Assembly: GCA_030770535.1 (NCBI GenBank)
Contig: JASVEC010000056.1
Coordinates: 92,682 to 156,681, forward strand
Length of the DNA: 64,000 nucleotides
Origin: Batkoa obscura
Lineage: Eukaryota > Entomophthoromycota > Entomophthoromycetes > Entomophthorales > Batkoaceae
Reading direction: 5' to 3'
A model generated the notes under the pieces. The model saw only the letters and a program-made list of their open reading frames with translations. It was not told where the DNA came from and searched no databases. Both the position numbers and the translations under genes were made by a program. Shown piece after piece: positions 23,639 through 33,625 of this stretch; position 1 is the first letter of the stretch; each line of letters starts with the position of its first letter.

Positions 23639-23926
23639 TTAACAACCTCCACAGCCGCCATGTCCTCCACAGTTTCCATGGTTCCCACATCCACTGCATC
23701 CGCCATGCCCTCCACAACCTCCATGGCCACCGCAACCTCCATGGCCACCACAACCACTATGCCCTTCACAGCGACGATGAATACCAGATTGAGCTTGGGA
23801 AGGATTTCGAGGATTTATAGGGATAGCTCTACGATGGATACCAGATTGAGCTTGAGAAGGACGTTGAGGTGGAGCAGCAAAAGCAGTAGCTAAAAGAGAT
23901 AAGGAAACTAAGGTGTTGAAAATCAT
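23639..23926 (-). CDS. Secreted Kex2-processed peptide precursor 1 (Gly/His/Cys-rich)
   Basis: 95 aa, one exon. Signal peptide MIFNTLVSLSLLATAFA is followed by two repeat units, each ending SQAQSGIH before Arg-Arg: APPQRPSQAQSGIH and AIPINPRNPSQAQSGIH. The Arg-Arg pairs are expected Kex2 cleavage sites in the late Golgi. The remaining C-terminal 43 residues are built of GGHGGC-type units with ten Cys and several His, which could bind a metal or form disulfides. Unlike the other members it lacks the FFPF-VQDFNAV tail. The TGTTTA-N5-TAAACA palindrome lies at 23954-23970. Role unknown; the architecture matches fungal Kex2-processed repeat proteins. Confidence 0.8.
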   Translation of the reverse strand: MIFNTLVSLSLLATAFAAPPQRPSQAQSGIHRRAIPINPRNPSQAQSGIHRRCEGHSGCGGHGGCGGHGGCGGHGGCSGCGNHGNCGGHGGCGGC

Positions 23927-23953
23927 TTTTATAGTTTGAAAGTGTTGGATAAA

Positions 23954-23970
23954 TGTTTAGTCAATAAACA
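23954..23970. promoter_or_regulatory. Family palindrome TGTTTAGTCAATAAACA
   Basis: Six-base inverted arms TGTTTA/TAAACA separated by five bases, 27 bp upstream of the start of precursor 1. TAAACA is the core of forkhead sites; alternatively a small hairpin in the 5' leader. Confidence 0.6.
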
Positions 23971-25380
23971 GTCAAATATTTAATATGATTTTTAGGGAGG
24001 ATTTTAGTAGGGTTTTATATGAGTTTTAAAGAGTGAGATGATTATTTAGATTGGTCATTTATCAGTTTAATTGCCGATTAATGAAGCTTTTAAGGTGATA
24101 AATTAGGAAGTTGTCTATCTTTTGAATTGATGGTTTATGAAAAATAAGGGTAAATGCTACAAATCCATATTAATGTTGCATTAAAATCATATTCCAACAA
24201 TCCCTTATATGCTATAGTAAACACTTTAAAATATAAATAAACCTATTTTCTTTGGCTACTTGTAAGTAATCGAATTATCTTTACATACATATTTGAATTA
24301 TGATAAAATCAAATACAGATAGATTTATTATTAGAAGCTGCAATAAAAGTAAACCCTTAGATAAAATAGAGATAAAGCACGCTTCTGGTAATATGGTTAA
24401 TATATTACAATATTTCTAAAATTTATCCAATTATAGTCAATTTATTTGCTATATTGATGTTTGAGATCAATTTTCTTTTGACTGATTGATGGTATTGTTA
24501 CATTTCACTACACAAAAGAGATAAAGAAATTATAGATATATAAATTAAGAATAGGTAGGTCTCAAGAATAAAAAAGCCAATTCAAGTCTACTAGACAAAA
24601 AGACAAAGTTAAGAAGAGTGCAGGTAAATGTTTAACATTAGAAGATTTGAGGTATAAGATAAAGGACAGCTTTTGATATGTAGTTTTTTTGTAGAAGCAA
24701 CAGAGAGAACAAGGAAAAGAAAAATGAAGGTCAAGTGCCTACTTGTACAAAATAATACTGTTCAACATTTATTAAATTTACAGTATTTTAATCCATCGTT
24801 TCCTACTCAAAATTTCAACCTCAAGCATAAGGGGGTGCTTTTTCGGTTTACATTACTTTTTCTATTTTTTAAGTACTATCTGAGTGAAAGATTGTTAGTA
24901 AAATTCTTAAACATAAAAATACATCCCCATTTAATAAAAGTAAATTCAGTAGAGTATAGATAGATTTCGTAATTTAGTTTATTAACATAAAAATTAAAAA
25001 ATAGTAATAGATAATAGTAAATAGTAATGGATAGTAGAAATTTACCAAAGATAGAATAATTAATTTAAATTATTAATCAACTGTTGAAAAATCTAACCGT
25101 ATTTTTAAAAACTATTTTATAACTATTAAAATTAAAATATTTGATTCCAAAATCAAAAATATTATAAAAAACATAATAAATAAAATTTAATTCCTTAGAT
25201 CATTTAAATTTTATGTTGCAAGAATAACACAACTTCTATTTTATTCTTTATAAATCAAATAATACGAATAAACAAAAATACAAATATAAATTTGCAAAGT
25301 TTTCAAAAATTATAGCTAACAAACCAAAGTTATTAAATAAAAAAAGCTATCGAAATTAGTTGTAAATTTTGAGTAATGGG
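23971..25380. other. Intergenic region with one MITE
   Basis: Apart from the MITE at 24827-24932, no gene is visible. The plus-strand frame at 24673-24963 runs through the MITE and is rejected. Confidence 0.5.
24827..24932 (+). mobile_element. MITE copy
   Basis: Left end worn (ATAAGGGGGTGC), right end TACATCCCCAT good, interior diagnostic (TTAGTAAAATTCTTAAACA). Confidence 0.8.
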
Positions 25381-25637
25381 TTAATAAACCTCATAACCTC
25401 CCAAACCACAACCGCTAAGGCTATACCTTCCATAGTCTCTAGGGCCACCCCATTCACTAAGACCACTCAAGCCATCGAAACCACCATAATAATGATGATG
25501 AATTCTAGGTCGAGCCATTTTTGGATAAGCTGGTAAAGCTCTACGATGGATATCAGATTGAACTTGAGGAGGTTGCTAAGGTGGAGCAGCAAAGTAGCAA
25601 CCAAAAGGGACAAAGAAACTAAAGTATTGAAAACCAT
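25381..25637 (-). pseudogene. Broken secreted-peptide precursor 2
   Basis: Keeps the family start (MVFNTLVSLSLLVAT), one repeat with SDIHRR and a Gly/Tyr-rich C-terminal part, but is broken by about two lesions in the N-terminal half. The C-terminal part has also diverged (few Cys). Its upstream palindrome TGTTTAGCCAATAAACA (25665-25681) is still conserved, so inactivation may be fairly recent. Confidence 0.75.
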
Positions 25638-25664
25638 TTTTTATAGTTTAAAAGTATTGAAAGT

Positions 25665-25681
25665 TGTTTAGCCAATAAACA
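25665..25681. promoter_or_regulatory. Family palindrome upstream of broken precursor 2
   Basis: TGTTTAGCCAATAAACA; arms intact and one spacer base changed relative to precursor 1. Confidence 0.55.
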
Positions 25682-26640
25682 GTCAAATATTTGATACTAT
25701 TTTTTCAATGAATTTCCGTTGGTTTTATACCCTTTATAAAAACGATTTATCTTATTACCATCTTTTAACAATAATGATAAACGCCAAATAAATATTTAAT
25801 AGTACTGTTGACAAGACAGCACCTCATATCATTATTTTTAAATAAATAAAATGATTTTATTATTCATAGGCATTATTATGACAATTTTAGTTCAGCTGTA
25901 TTTGATGTTGGAGGTTAAATAGGAATAAAACTATACGATAAAGATGATTTCAACTTTTGGTTGAATTTTTTAAGATCTTATACATTTCACTTTGTTATCA
26001 TAGTTTTAAAAGCCTTCTATACTGTATTATTGACTTATTTACTATCTAGGAACCAGAGTGTTATTATTTGAATAATAGTTAATTTGTAGCTTTTTTCTGA
26101 TAAAATTTTTGGTAAGTTAAAAGAAAATAATAATATCAAAGCTTCAAAATGTAACTCACCATTTATTAAATTAGTTTTTAAATATTGATATCAGAAAAAT
26201 AAAGAATTATATATGAAATCTATATCTAGTATGTTAGTGTTAACATTAAAATTTAAAAAAGATTAATAGTCAATATGGATAAAAACTTATCGAATAGGTT
26301 AAAAATCATTTATTTTGAATAATGTAGCATATGAGGATGTTTTTTTAGCTTCATTATTTTTCCACCTTTTAAGCACTATTTGGATGGAAAAATTGTTACT
26401 AAAATTCTTAAACACAAAAATACATCCCCATATTTTATATTTATGAGAAACTATAAATCCAGAAATCTGGGATTAAACTCCTTAGTTGAAGTTATACAAA
26501 TACAAGCTTAATATATTGATTTTCGTAGTAAACATCTTACTTTTGGATTAAATTATATACTATAAAAGTAAATAATCTTAACATTTAAGCCTTAAGTTTA
26601 CTATACTAATCTATAAAGTATAAACTGGAAAAGATAAAAC
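25682..26640. other. Intergenic region with one MITE
   Basis: No gene seen; MITE at 26329-26433. Confidence 0.5.
26329..26433 (+). mobile_element. MITE copy, full length
   Basis: ATATGAGGATGT to ACATCCCCATAT, interior near consensus. Confidence 0.85.
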
Positions 26641-26737
26641 TTAAAATGATAAAACTACTGTCAAACTCATTTTATTGAATGAAATATAACCTAAGTCAAT
26701 TAAGCTATACTAAAAATAACTCAAACAACTATATCCC

Positions 26738-27241
26738 TTAAGCAATGATAAGGTTTTCGTTAACTGCATTAAAGTTATTATCGAATAAATTGAAATCATT
26801 GATATTATCACAGAATACAGCTGCTTCGGTGTTACGGTTGAAATCACTAACACAGAAGTTGTTAGCATCAACTGCATTAAAGTCTTGTACAATGAATGGG
26901 AAAAAACCACATCCACCACATCCTCCCCATCCACCCCATCCACCAAAACCATCACATCCACCCCATCCACCAAAACCATCACATCCACCCCATCCACCAA
27001 AACCGTCACATCCTCCCCATCCACCAAAGCCATCACAACGACGATGGATACCAGATTGAGCAGATTGGGGATAAGATGGTACAGCTCTACGATGGATTCC
27101 GGATTGAGCCATTTGTGGGTAAGCTGGTGAAGCTGGTGAAGCTCTACGATGGATACCAGATTGAGCTTGAGAAGGACGTTGAGGTGGAGCAGCAAAAGCA
27201 GTAGCTAAAAGAGATAAGGAAACTAAGGTGTTGAAAATCAT
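26738..27241 (-). CDS. Secreted Kex2-processed peptide precursor 3 (Gly/Trp/Cys repeats)
   Basis: 167 aa, one exon. After the family signal peptide come three repeats ending AQSGIH-RR (free peptides APPQRPSQAQSGIH, ASPASPAYPQMAQSGIH, AVPSYPQSAQSGIH). Next are four tandem CDGFGGWGG units, then GGCGGCGFFPF and a conserved tail with FNAVDANNFCV, NTEAAVFCD and NFNAVNENLIIA. If Kex2 cuts after each RR, the C-terminal domain is released as a separate Cys-rich secreted protein. The repeats keep another minus-strand frame open for 161 codons (26710-27195), which is a by-product. The upstream palindrome is at 27269-27285. Function unknown. Confidence 0.8.
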   Translation of the reverse strand: MIFNTLVSLSLLATAFAAPPQRPSQAQSGIHRRASPASPAYPQMAQSGIHRRAVPSYPQSAQSGIHRRCDGFGGWGGCDGFGGWGGCDGFGGWGGCDGFGGWGGWGGCGGCGFFPFIVQDFNAVDANNFCVSDFNRNTEAAVFCDNINDFNLFDNNFNAVNENLIIA

Positions 27242-27268
27242 TTTTATAGTTTGAAAGTGTTGGATAAA

Positions 27269-27285
27269 TGTTTAGTCAATAAACA
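27269..27285. promoter_or_regulatory. Family palindrome upstream of precursor 3
   Basis: TGTTTAGTCAATAAACA, 28 bp upstream of the start codon, followed by the shared GTCAAATATTTGATA. Confidence 0.6.
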
Positions 27286-27405
27286 GTCAAATATTTGATA
27301 TTGTTTTTTGAATGAATCTGAATTGCTTTTTATATTTACTCAAAATTTTAATTTATCACTAGAATCAATAGTTATCAGTTTAATTGCTTTTTGCATAGAT
27401 CAAAT

Positions 27406-28257
27406 CATTAAAGTTCTACTTTATTTATCTTAACATCATCTTTTATAGCTAATAGTAAATACTAAATACTAAATACTAAAACAACAGAGACTTAAAATAA
27501 TAACATTTATTTTATCACTTTATAAGTAAGGAAAATGGTTTTGCAACTTAGATGAACTGCTAAGATGAGCTTTTATGTGTCGATGTTTAATATAAAGGTT
27601 AAGATGCGAGTAAAATGTTACAGTAAGTATGATCTTACTAGCTTTTAGCTTTTTCAATGCTTTTTTAAATTTCCCTTTATTGTAATAAGTTTGAATTTAC
27701 ATTCTGTATCTTTTTTGATATACGCAAAATTGATTTATAGCATAAATATTTTTATAATTTATTAAAAAGATTTTTGCATATCCTTCACGTGAAAGTAGGC
27801 CAACCACCCATTAATTCTTATTGGAATTAGCTTTGATGTTTAATGATGTTTCTCATACTTTTAAAACATAGGGAGATATGTGTTTTTTAAGAATTTTACT
27901 ACAATCTTTCCACTCAAATAGCGCTTAAAAAATGGAAAAATAATAAAATTAAAAAAAAACAGCTCCACAGATAGATTTTATAATAAAGGAATATTTTTTG
28001 ATTGATCTTTAGTGTTAGAGTTACAATTAATTTTCAAAGTGCTATAAGCTGATGAGTCCTTTATTTGCATAAACTTAAACCTATAGCTAGCAATTGCTAT
28101 AACAAGCCTAAGAAAAGAAACTTTTAGGCTTTTTCTAGAAGATCATTAATAGTGAATTGAACATTTTTTTATAGCGAAAAGAATACTATTTATTAATATG
28201 ATTGTCGATAAATTTATAAATAATAATAAGCCACAAGAACTTATTAGATAATTACGC
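27406..28257. other. Intergenic region with one MITE
   Basis: No gene seen; contains a worn MITE at 27867-27973. Confidence 0.5.
27867..27973 (-). mobile_element. MITE copy, worn ends
   Basis: CTCAAATAGCGCTTAAAAAA core is perfect; both termini have drifted. Confidence 0.75.
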
Positions 28258-29358
28258 TCAATCTTTAATCTGATAAGGTAAATCGCTAAATTGTTTTAAC
28301 TGCTCCCTAATAGAAGTCTCTAATGTGATGTAATTAATACCAAGTATTTCTTTAGATTTGGTATTATCAAACTTAGGTATAGGCTCTTCTTTTGATTTAT
28401 GGTTGATCACAGATGGCAAAAGGGCATTGGGTAACAATTTCTTTAATATTCCTGAAAATTCTTTCCAAGAAAAAGAGCTGTTATTGCAGATGAATCGTCC
28501 ACTTGCATTTTTATTTTCATAAGCCCGAATATGGGCTTCACTTACATCACGTACATCAACATAAGCACGCCCACCTAATTATTAGTTGTTAGTTATTGTT
28601 AATTATTTAAAGTTAAAATTTGCCTTTATCAATAAACTCATGTACTCCATTAACATAGTCTTTAATATAATCTAATCCTACATTACTTTCTTTCCCGTTG
28701 ATTGATAATTGCTTAGCTCCAATCAATGGTCCAAATATAACACCTGGATTGACGGTCAAAATTCTGTATTTATTAGAGTATTGCTTTTCAAACTCCCATA
28801 CTTTTAATTCAGCTTGGGTTTTAGAGTATGCATAAGGGCTTGATTCAATAGTTTCATTATAGTTAAAATCTTTTTCAGTATAGTAGCCCTCTTTGACATC
28901 AAAAGTGGTATACACTGAAGATAAGCTGCTAGTCACAATAATGTCGGTAATAGTATCAATTTCTAAAATGCTTTCGAGTAAATTTTGGGTTCCTAAAATC
29001 TATTAGTATTTCTATTGTTATTACATGAAAGTTGAATACCTTCGACTGCAGGTTTGACTTGTTCTTCATATGGATCCGTAGGCAGGTTTTTAAACAAAAC
29101 AGGGGTGGCTAAATGAAACACAGCTTTACATCCTTTCAATGCTGGAAGAAAAGAATTCTTTTTCAATAAATCAGCTTCAAATATATTCAGTTGATTTGGG
29201 AATTCTTCCTTCCATTGATTCAATATATCGCATCTAGAATCTTGAAGTTTTCTTACTGTGGTATTAACGATATACCCAAGGTCCAACAAATCAAAGATGA
29301 CTTGCTGTGCTAAGTACCCTGTTCCTCCACTTACCAGCACTTGTTCTTTTAAACCCAT
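28258..29358 (-). CDS. Gre2-like NAD(P)H-dependent reductase (extended SDR)
   Basis: Three minus-strand exons, 29358-29040, 28992-28624 and 28574-28258, give 334 aa. The Rossmann motif SGGTGYLAQQ is at residues 10-19, FEADLL follows, the catalytic YAYSK is in the middle exon, and GGRAYVDVRDVSEAHIRAYE spans the last splice. This is the methylglyoxal/isovaleraldehyde reductase (Gre2) and dihydroflavonol-reductase-like family, cytosolic carbonyl reductases. The first intron is standard (GTATTC, CTAAT branch). The second has no GT donor in frame and is best read as a GC-AG intron (AAAG|GCAAAT ... TTAG), which restores an uninterrupted family match. All catalytic residues are present. Confidence 0.85.
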
Positions 29359-31500
29359 GCTTTGTTATAAGTTAAATTACTGATAAAAACTCAATATCAT
29401 TTGTTTATATATCCTTTTGTCTTGTTAGACTATTCACATATGAAAGAATATGATGTCAACAACTTTTTAAAAAATTTATTGCATATCTACATAGCTATTA
29501 ATTACTAATTATTAGTATTACGCTGTCCTATATAAGAAATATCACCTTATTAGTAAATTAGGAGTTGTCCCACTATTCAGGAAATGTGTATTGAATTTCG
29601 GCTTTTTAAAATCCCGTTATTTTGAAGGAATTAATTACCCAATGATAAGTAGGCCGAATAGTCAAGGGTAAAAGCAAGAATAAAGCTTATCCGTTAAATA
29701 TGGGGATGTCGAAATCGGCTTCATTTTTTTATTCAATTTCCAAGAAATTTGTATCTTAGAAACCTACTCTATAAAAATAAATTCTTTATTAAAAAGTAAA
29801 AACACATCTGACACAGTTTAAATTATTTTATAATTTGTACTCTGAGTTAGCAGGATTTCTACTAAATTTAATAAAAACTCCTGGATTAATAAGGCTTTTA
29901 CTAATATGGTCTATATATCGATGTTAATCAAAGTTGTATGTAAATAAATACATTTTCCTATAAAACTCCATTGAAAGATACTTATTATTGGCTGCTTTAT
30001 AGCCGAAATTTCAGATTTCCTATCAAATAAACAAACCGTTTTAACATCATAGTTGCATTATTAATATATTACCAAGTTAATAAATAGCTGTATGGGAAGA
30101 AGCAGTTAGCACCAAAACTACAATTACTTACTTCTTGGCTATTTATTAACCTAAATATTAATACTTCAAATAATATTAACATTTGATAATTGACTCTTAT
30201 CACTTAATAAGCTATTTATCTGCTTAGTAAATGTTGAAACTTTTAAATTTCCTGTTATTTTTGTAAGATAAGTTAAGATTGATCTTTTAGCTCTTCTATT
30301 TTCTATAGACTTCATAATTTCAATTGAAATTATATCACTATTTTTTGATTTATCAGATACTAGATAATAAGGTACTTTATTGTGCTTAATAAAATGGAAA
30401 TACTTTTCAAAAGTTATATCTGTTTTCTTATTATTAAATGTTAAGTTGTTAATTTTATTGCGTTCATAAACAAAAATCTCAACTTTGGAATTAATCAATT
30501 AATATTTTTTTTACTTAATACTTCAAAACTATTTTTCTATTATAAAGTTTTCTCAAAATGTTCGCCGATTATTTCTTTTTACAACGTTTGATAAAAAAAT
30601 TAATGTTAATATTTGAACTATTGTTTCATAACTTTTTTAAATATACAATATGGAAACTTTTGAAGTTTAACATAATTTCCTATATCTACTTATATTTACT
30701 TTTATATCAATTTTTATAAAGTTTTTAAATAAAAACTCAAACATTTGATTAATTAAACAGTTTTCTTTACATACCGAATTATAGCTTAATATTTCAGATA
30801 AGTAATCAGAATAAACTTTGCCTATTATTTTATTATTTTATTATTTTTAAATATAAAATACTTAACTTTAATACTGATATAGCCTGTCTATTGTAATAGT
30901 TTAAAATCATTATATAACTTCTATTATTTGATTTTTTAATAATTTTATTAGATATGCTTTTTTAAGTATTAATATAGAATTTATGCAACTTGTATAACTT
31001 TTTTTGATTGCATATTGTAAAATGTCGCTTTACCAGCTCTATGATTGATTATAACATAACAATTACTTGAGTCATTGTGTTCTCGAGTTCAGACGCAATC
31101 AATCCCAATCCTTTTATTTTGATTTAATGCGAGAATTTCTAACTTCCCATTGCAAAGAACATTATTCTCTTGTTTTGGTGTCCATACTTGTCGGAGTATA
31201 AAAGAGATTCTTCAACATAATAACATAAGGCTTTTCAACTGAATTATTCCCCGGTATCGTATCTTTAATAAAGCCGCCAAATCTTTCTGATAGTATTTTA
31301 CATAGATTTTATAGTAGTACTGTCTATTCTATTTGTCTTACATAGTCCGTAGCATATTACGTCCTATTCTTCACAACTTAAGTCTATCTTAACTACATAG
31401 ATTAAGGCCTCTCAACTTATAACTAGTCAATTAAGCAATTAAGCAAAAATTGCTCTTGAATCCAACCACTGAGTACCAGATTTCATAATATTAAGCACAT
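29359..31500. other. Gene-poor region
   Basis: Holds a probable MITE relic (29698-29816) and an unconvincing 110-codon minus-strand frame (30166-30498), Lys/Asn-rich, without recognisable domain. A patch of different base composition is at about 31070-31420. No supported gene. Confidence 0.4.
29698..29816 (+). mobile_element. Probable MITE relic
   Basis: The left end AATATGGGGATGT and following GGCTTCATTTTTTT match the element; the interior is not recognisable and the right end only weakly (AAAACACATCTG). Confidence 0.4.
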
Positions 31501-31605
31501 ATATGGCGACGTTTTTTTTATTTCATTACTTTTCCATTTTTTAAGCGCTATTTGAGTGGAAAGATTGTTAATAAAATTCTTAAACAAAAAAATACATCCC
31601 CATAT
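31501..31605 (+). mobile_element. MITE copy, first of a cluster
   Basis: ATATGGCGACGT to ACATCCCCATAT, interior close to consensus. Three more copies follow within 840 bp. Confidence 0.85.
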
Positions 31606-31647
31606 TATGTAAATCTGTTTTTCTTACTATATTTTTAAAATTGTTCA

Positions 31648-31742
31648 ATACATGAAGGTGTTTTTTAGTTTCATTATTTTTCCGTTTTTAAATGCTATTT
31701 GAGCGGAAAGATTGCTAGTACAATCCTTGAACAAATAAATAT
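31648..31742 (+). mobile_element. MITE copy, right end lost
   Basis: CATGAAGGTG left end, TGCTATTTGAGCGGAAAGATT core; similarity stops at AACAAATAAATA before the right terminal repeat. Confidence 0.75.
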
Positions 31743-31897
31743 TAAGCTAGTTATCATTTTATTTTTAAAATTATTGAAATATTTATTGCATGTTATTTTT
31801 TTGATTTTATTAGTACATATATTATCTAACAAATATTTATTTTTATTTTTGTTTTTATTAAATCTTAATAAAATAGTTGAGTTATTAAATAAATATT

Positions 31898-31977
31898 ATA
31901 TGGGGATGTTTTTTTTTGACTTCATCACTTTTCCACTTTTTTAAGCATTATTTGAGCATAAAAATACATCCCCATAT
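31898..31977 (+). mobile_element. MITE copy with internal deletion
   Basis: Perfect ends ATATGGGGATGT/ACATCCCCATAT but only 80 bp long: about 25 bp between TTTGAG and CATAAAAATA are missing. Confidence 0.85.
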
Positions 31978-32337
31978 AATAATTTCGATTTGCTCGTTTC
32001 TAGTTTTTATTTATTTTTAGTAATAGATTATAATATTAGTATTTTATTATTACTGATCATTTTTAAATAGTTGTATTAATTTTTAGTTGTATTAAATCTG
32101 AAACTTTTTTATTGACCAAAAGAATATACTGAAGCTATAGTTAATAATAATGGTATTTATTAGTATCTATTGGTATTTATTTATTATTTCTTTCAAAGCA
32201 TTAACTTTACATATTGCTTAATTAAGTTTGTTGTCATTAATAGTAAATTTTAGTATCTTTATTATAAAATTTCATAAACTCTGGGTTGCTATAAATAGTT
32301 GTTAAAATTAACGTGAATGAATCATAATATTTATATA

Positions 32338-32442
32338 GTATGAGGGGATTTTTTTTTGGGTTAGTCACTTTTTATATCTTTTAAGCAATATTTAAGCGAA
32401 AAAATTAGTGAACTTCTTGAATATAAAAACATATTCCCATAT
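32338..32442 (+). mobile_element. MITE copy, diverged
   Basis: Recognisable order (GGGGATTTTTTTTTGGG, CTTTTAAGCAATATTTAAGCG, ATTCCCATAT) with many substitutions; an older copy. Confidence 0.7.
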
Positions 32443-32576
32443 GTTAAGCTACCTGCAATATAAATAGATGGATGTTATAAGTGTTAAAATTATTAGCGTA
32501 TCTGTTAGATTACATGGATATATCTTTGATTTATTTTAAGAAATCTAGCTTATAGCTTTCTGTAGATAGGCTGAGG

Positions 32577-32690
32577 CAGTTAGAGTAGCTCTCTATGGTG
32601 GATACCAGATTGAGCTTGAGAGAGGCTAGGAGAGGCAATAAAAGTAGCTGTTAAAAAAAGTTGGGAAACTAAAGTATTTGAAATTAATTT
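32577..32690 (-). pseudogene. Broken secreted-peptide precursor 4 (5' fragment)
   Basis: Only the first part of the gene survives: a remnant of the signal-peptide region and one SLSQAQSGIHHR unit. It is truncated and carries at least two further lesions. The upstream palindrome TGTTTAGTTAATAAACA is at 32714-32730, and upstream sequence matches the other members for about 100 bp. Confidence 0.7.
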
Positions 32691-32713
32691 TATAGCTTAA
32701 AAGTATTGAAATT

Positions 32714-32730
32714 TGTTTAGTTAATAAACA
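32714..32730. promoter_or_regulatory. Family palindrome upstream of broken precursor 4
   Basis: TGTTTAGTTAATAAACA; arms intact although the gene is broken. Confidence 0.5.
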
Positions 32731-33021
32731 GTCAAATATTTGATACTATTTTTTGAATGAATCTGAGTTGCTTTTTTGCACTCACTCAAAATTTTAATTC
32801 ATCATTAGGATCAATAGTTATCATTTGTTACACATTAGATAAAATACTAATAAGTTATAGTCATTTATATTTTGTATCAAAGCCTTTTAAAAATAGTTGT
32901 AAATATTATAGAAACATGTCAAATATATCTTAAAAAAACTACTGTCAAACTCATTTTATTGAATGAAATATAACCTAAGTCAATTAAGCTATACTAAAAA
33001 TAACTCAAACAACTATGTCCC

Positions 33022-33462
33022 TTAAGCAATGATAAGATTTTCGTTAACTGCATTAAAGCAATTAGATGCTGCATTAAAGTCATTGATATTATCACAGAAT
33101 ACAGCTGCTTCGGTGTTACGGTTGAAATCACTAACACAGAAGTTATTATCGTTGACTGCATTAAAGTCTTGTACAATGAATGGGAAAAAACCACATCCAC
33201 CACATCCTCCCCATCCACCACATCCACCACATCCTCCCCATCCACCAAAGCCATCACAACGACGATGGATACCAGATTGAGCAGATTGGGGATAAGATGG
33301 TACAGCTCTACGATGGATTCCGGATTGAGCCATTTGTGGGTAAGCTGGTGAAGCTGGTGAAGCTCTACGATGGATACCAGATTGAGCTTGAGAAGGACGT
33401 TGAGGTGGAGCAGCAAAAGCAGTAGCTAAAAGAGATAAGGAAACTAAGGTGTTGAAAATCAT
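33022..33462 (-). CDS. Secreted Kex2-processed peptide precursor 5
   Basis: 146 aa, one exon, almost identical to precursor 3 (signal peptide, three AQSGIH-RR repeats, tail FNAVNDNNFCV to NFNAVNENLIIA-like end). It has one CDGFGGWGG unit followed by CGGCGGWGGCGGCG instead of four units. The tail differs in a short segment (NDFNAASNCF against NDFNLFDNNF). The difference in repeat number between such similar genes points to slippage or unequal exchange in the repeat tract. Palindrome at 33490-33506. Function unknown. Confidence 0.8.
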   Translation of the reverse strand: MIFNTLVSLSLLATAFAAPPQRPSQAQSGIHRRASPASPAYPQMAQSGIHRRAVPSYPQSAQSGIHRRCDGFGGWGGCGGCGGWGGCGGCGFFPFIVQDFNAVNDNNFCVSDFNRNTEAAVFCDNINDFNAASNCFNAVNENLIIA

Positions 33463-33489
33463 TTTTATAGTTTGAAAGTGTTGGATAAA

Positions 33490-33506
33490 TGTTTAGTCAA
33501 TAAACA
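33490..33506. promoter_or_regulatory. Family palindrome upstream of precursor 5
   Basis: TGTTTAGTCAATAAACA, same spacing as for precursor 3. Confidence 0.6.
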
Positions 33507-33625
33507 GTCAAATATTTGATATTGTTTTTTGAATGAATCTGAATTGCTTTTTATATTTACTCAAAATTTTAATTTATCACTAGAATCAATAGTTATCAGT
33601 TTAATTGCTTTTTGCATAGATCAAT

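Larger units (their letters stand above)
26645..27405. repeat. Duplicated block carrying precursor 3
   Basis: This block, gene plus flanks, recurs almost unchanged at about 32937-33625 with precursor 5. Similarity starts at a shared AAACTACTGTCAAACTC segment downstream of the gene and ends at TTGCATAGATCAA upstream of it. Both stand in the same orientation, about 6.2 kb apart. Confidence 0.8.
32937..33625. repeat. Duplicated block carrying precursor 5
   Basis: Near-identical partner of 26645-27405. The main differences are the missing CDGFGGWGG units and a small patch in the tail. Confidence 0.8.

Noticed and set aside
26710-27195. 161-codon minus-strand frame overlapping precursor 3 (and counterparts at 32994-33416 and 34587-34979)
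   Set aside because: Produced by the tandem repeat in a second frame; no signal peptide of its own, and the annotated frame has the signal peptide and Kex2 sites.
26745-27204. Plus-strand Pro/His-rich frames opposite precursors 3, 5 and 6
   Set aside because: Complement of Gly/Trp codon repeats; no start context and no independent conservation.
30166-30498. 110-codon minus-strand frame, Lys/Ile/Asn-rich
   Set aside because: No domain, no signal, isolated in a gene desert; such lengths occur by chance at this base composition. It remains the least certain rejection.
31070-31420. Patch of different base composition, thought to be a retroelement (Ty1/copia) fossil
   Set aside because: Only a very weak resemblance to a pol-like segment in one frame; no terminal repeats, so not annotated. 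If real it is an old, broken fragment.
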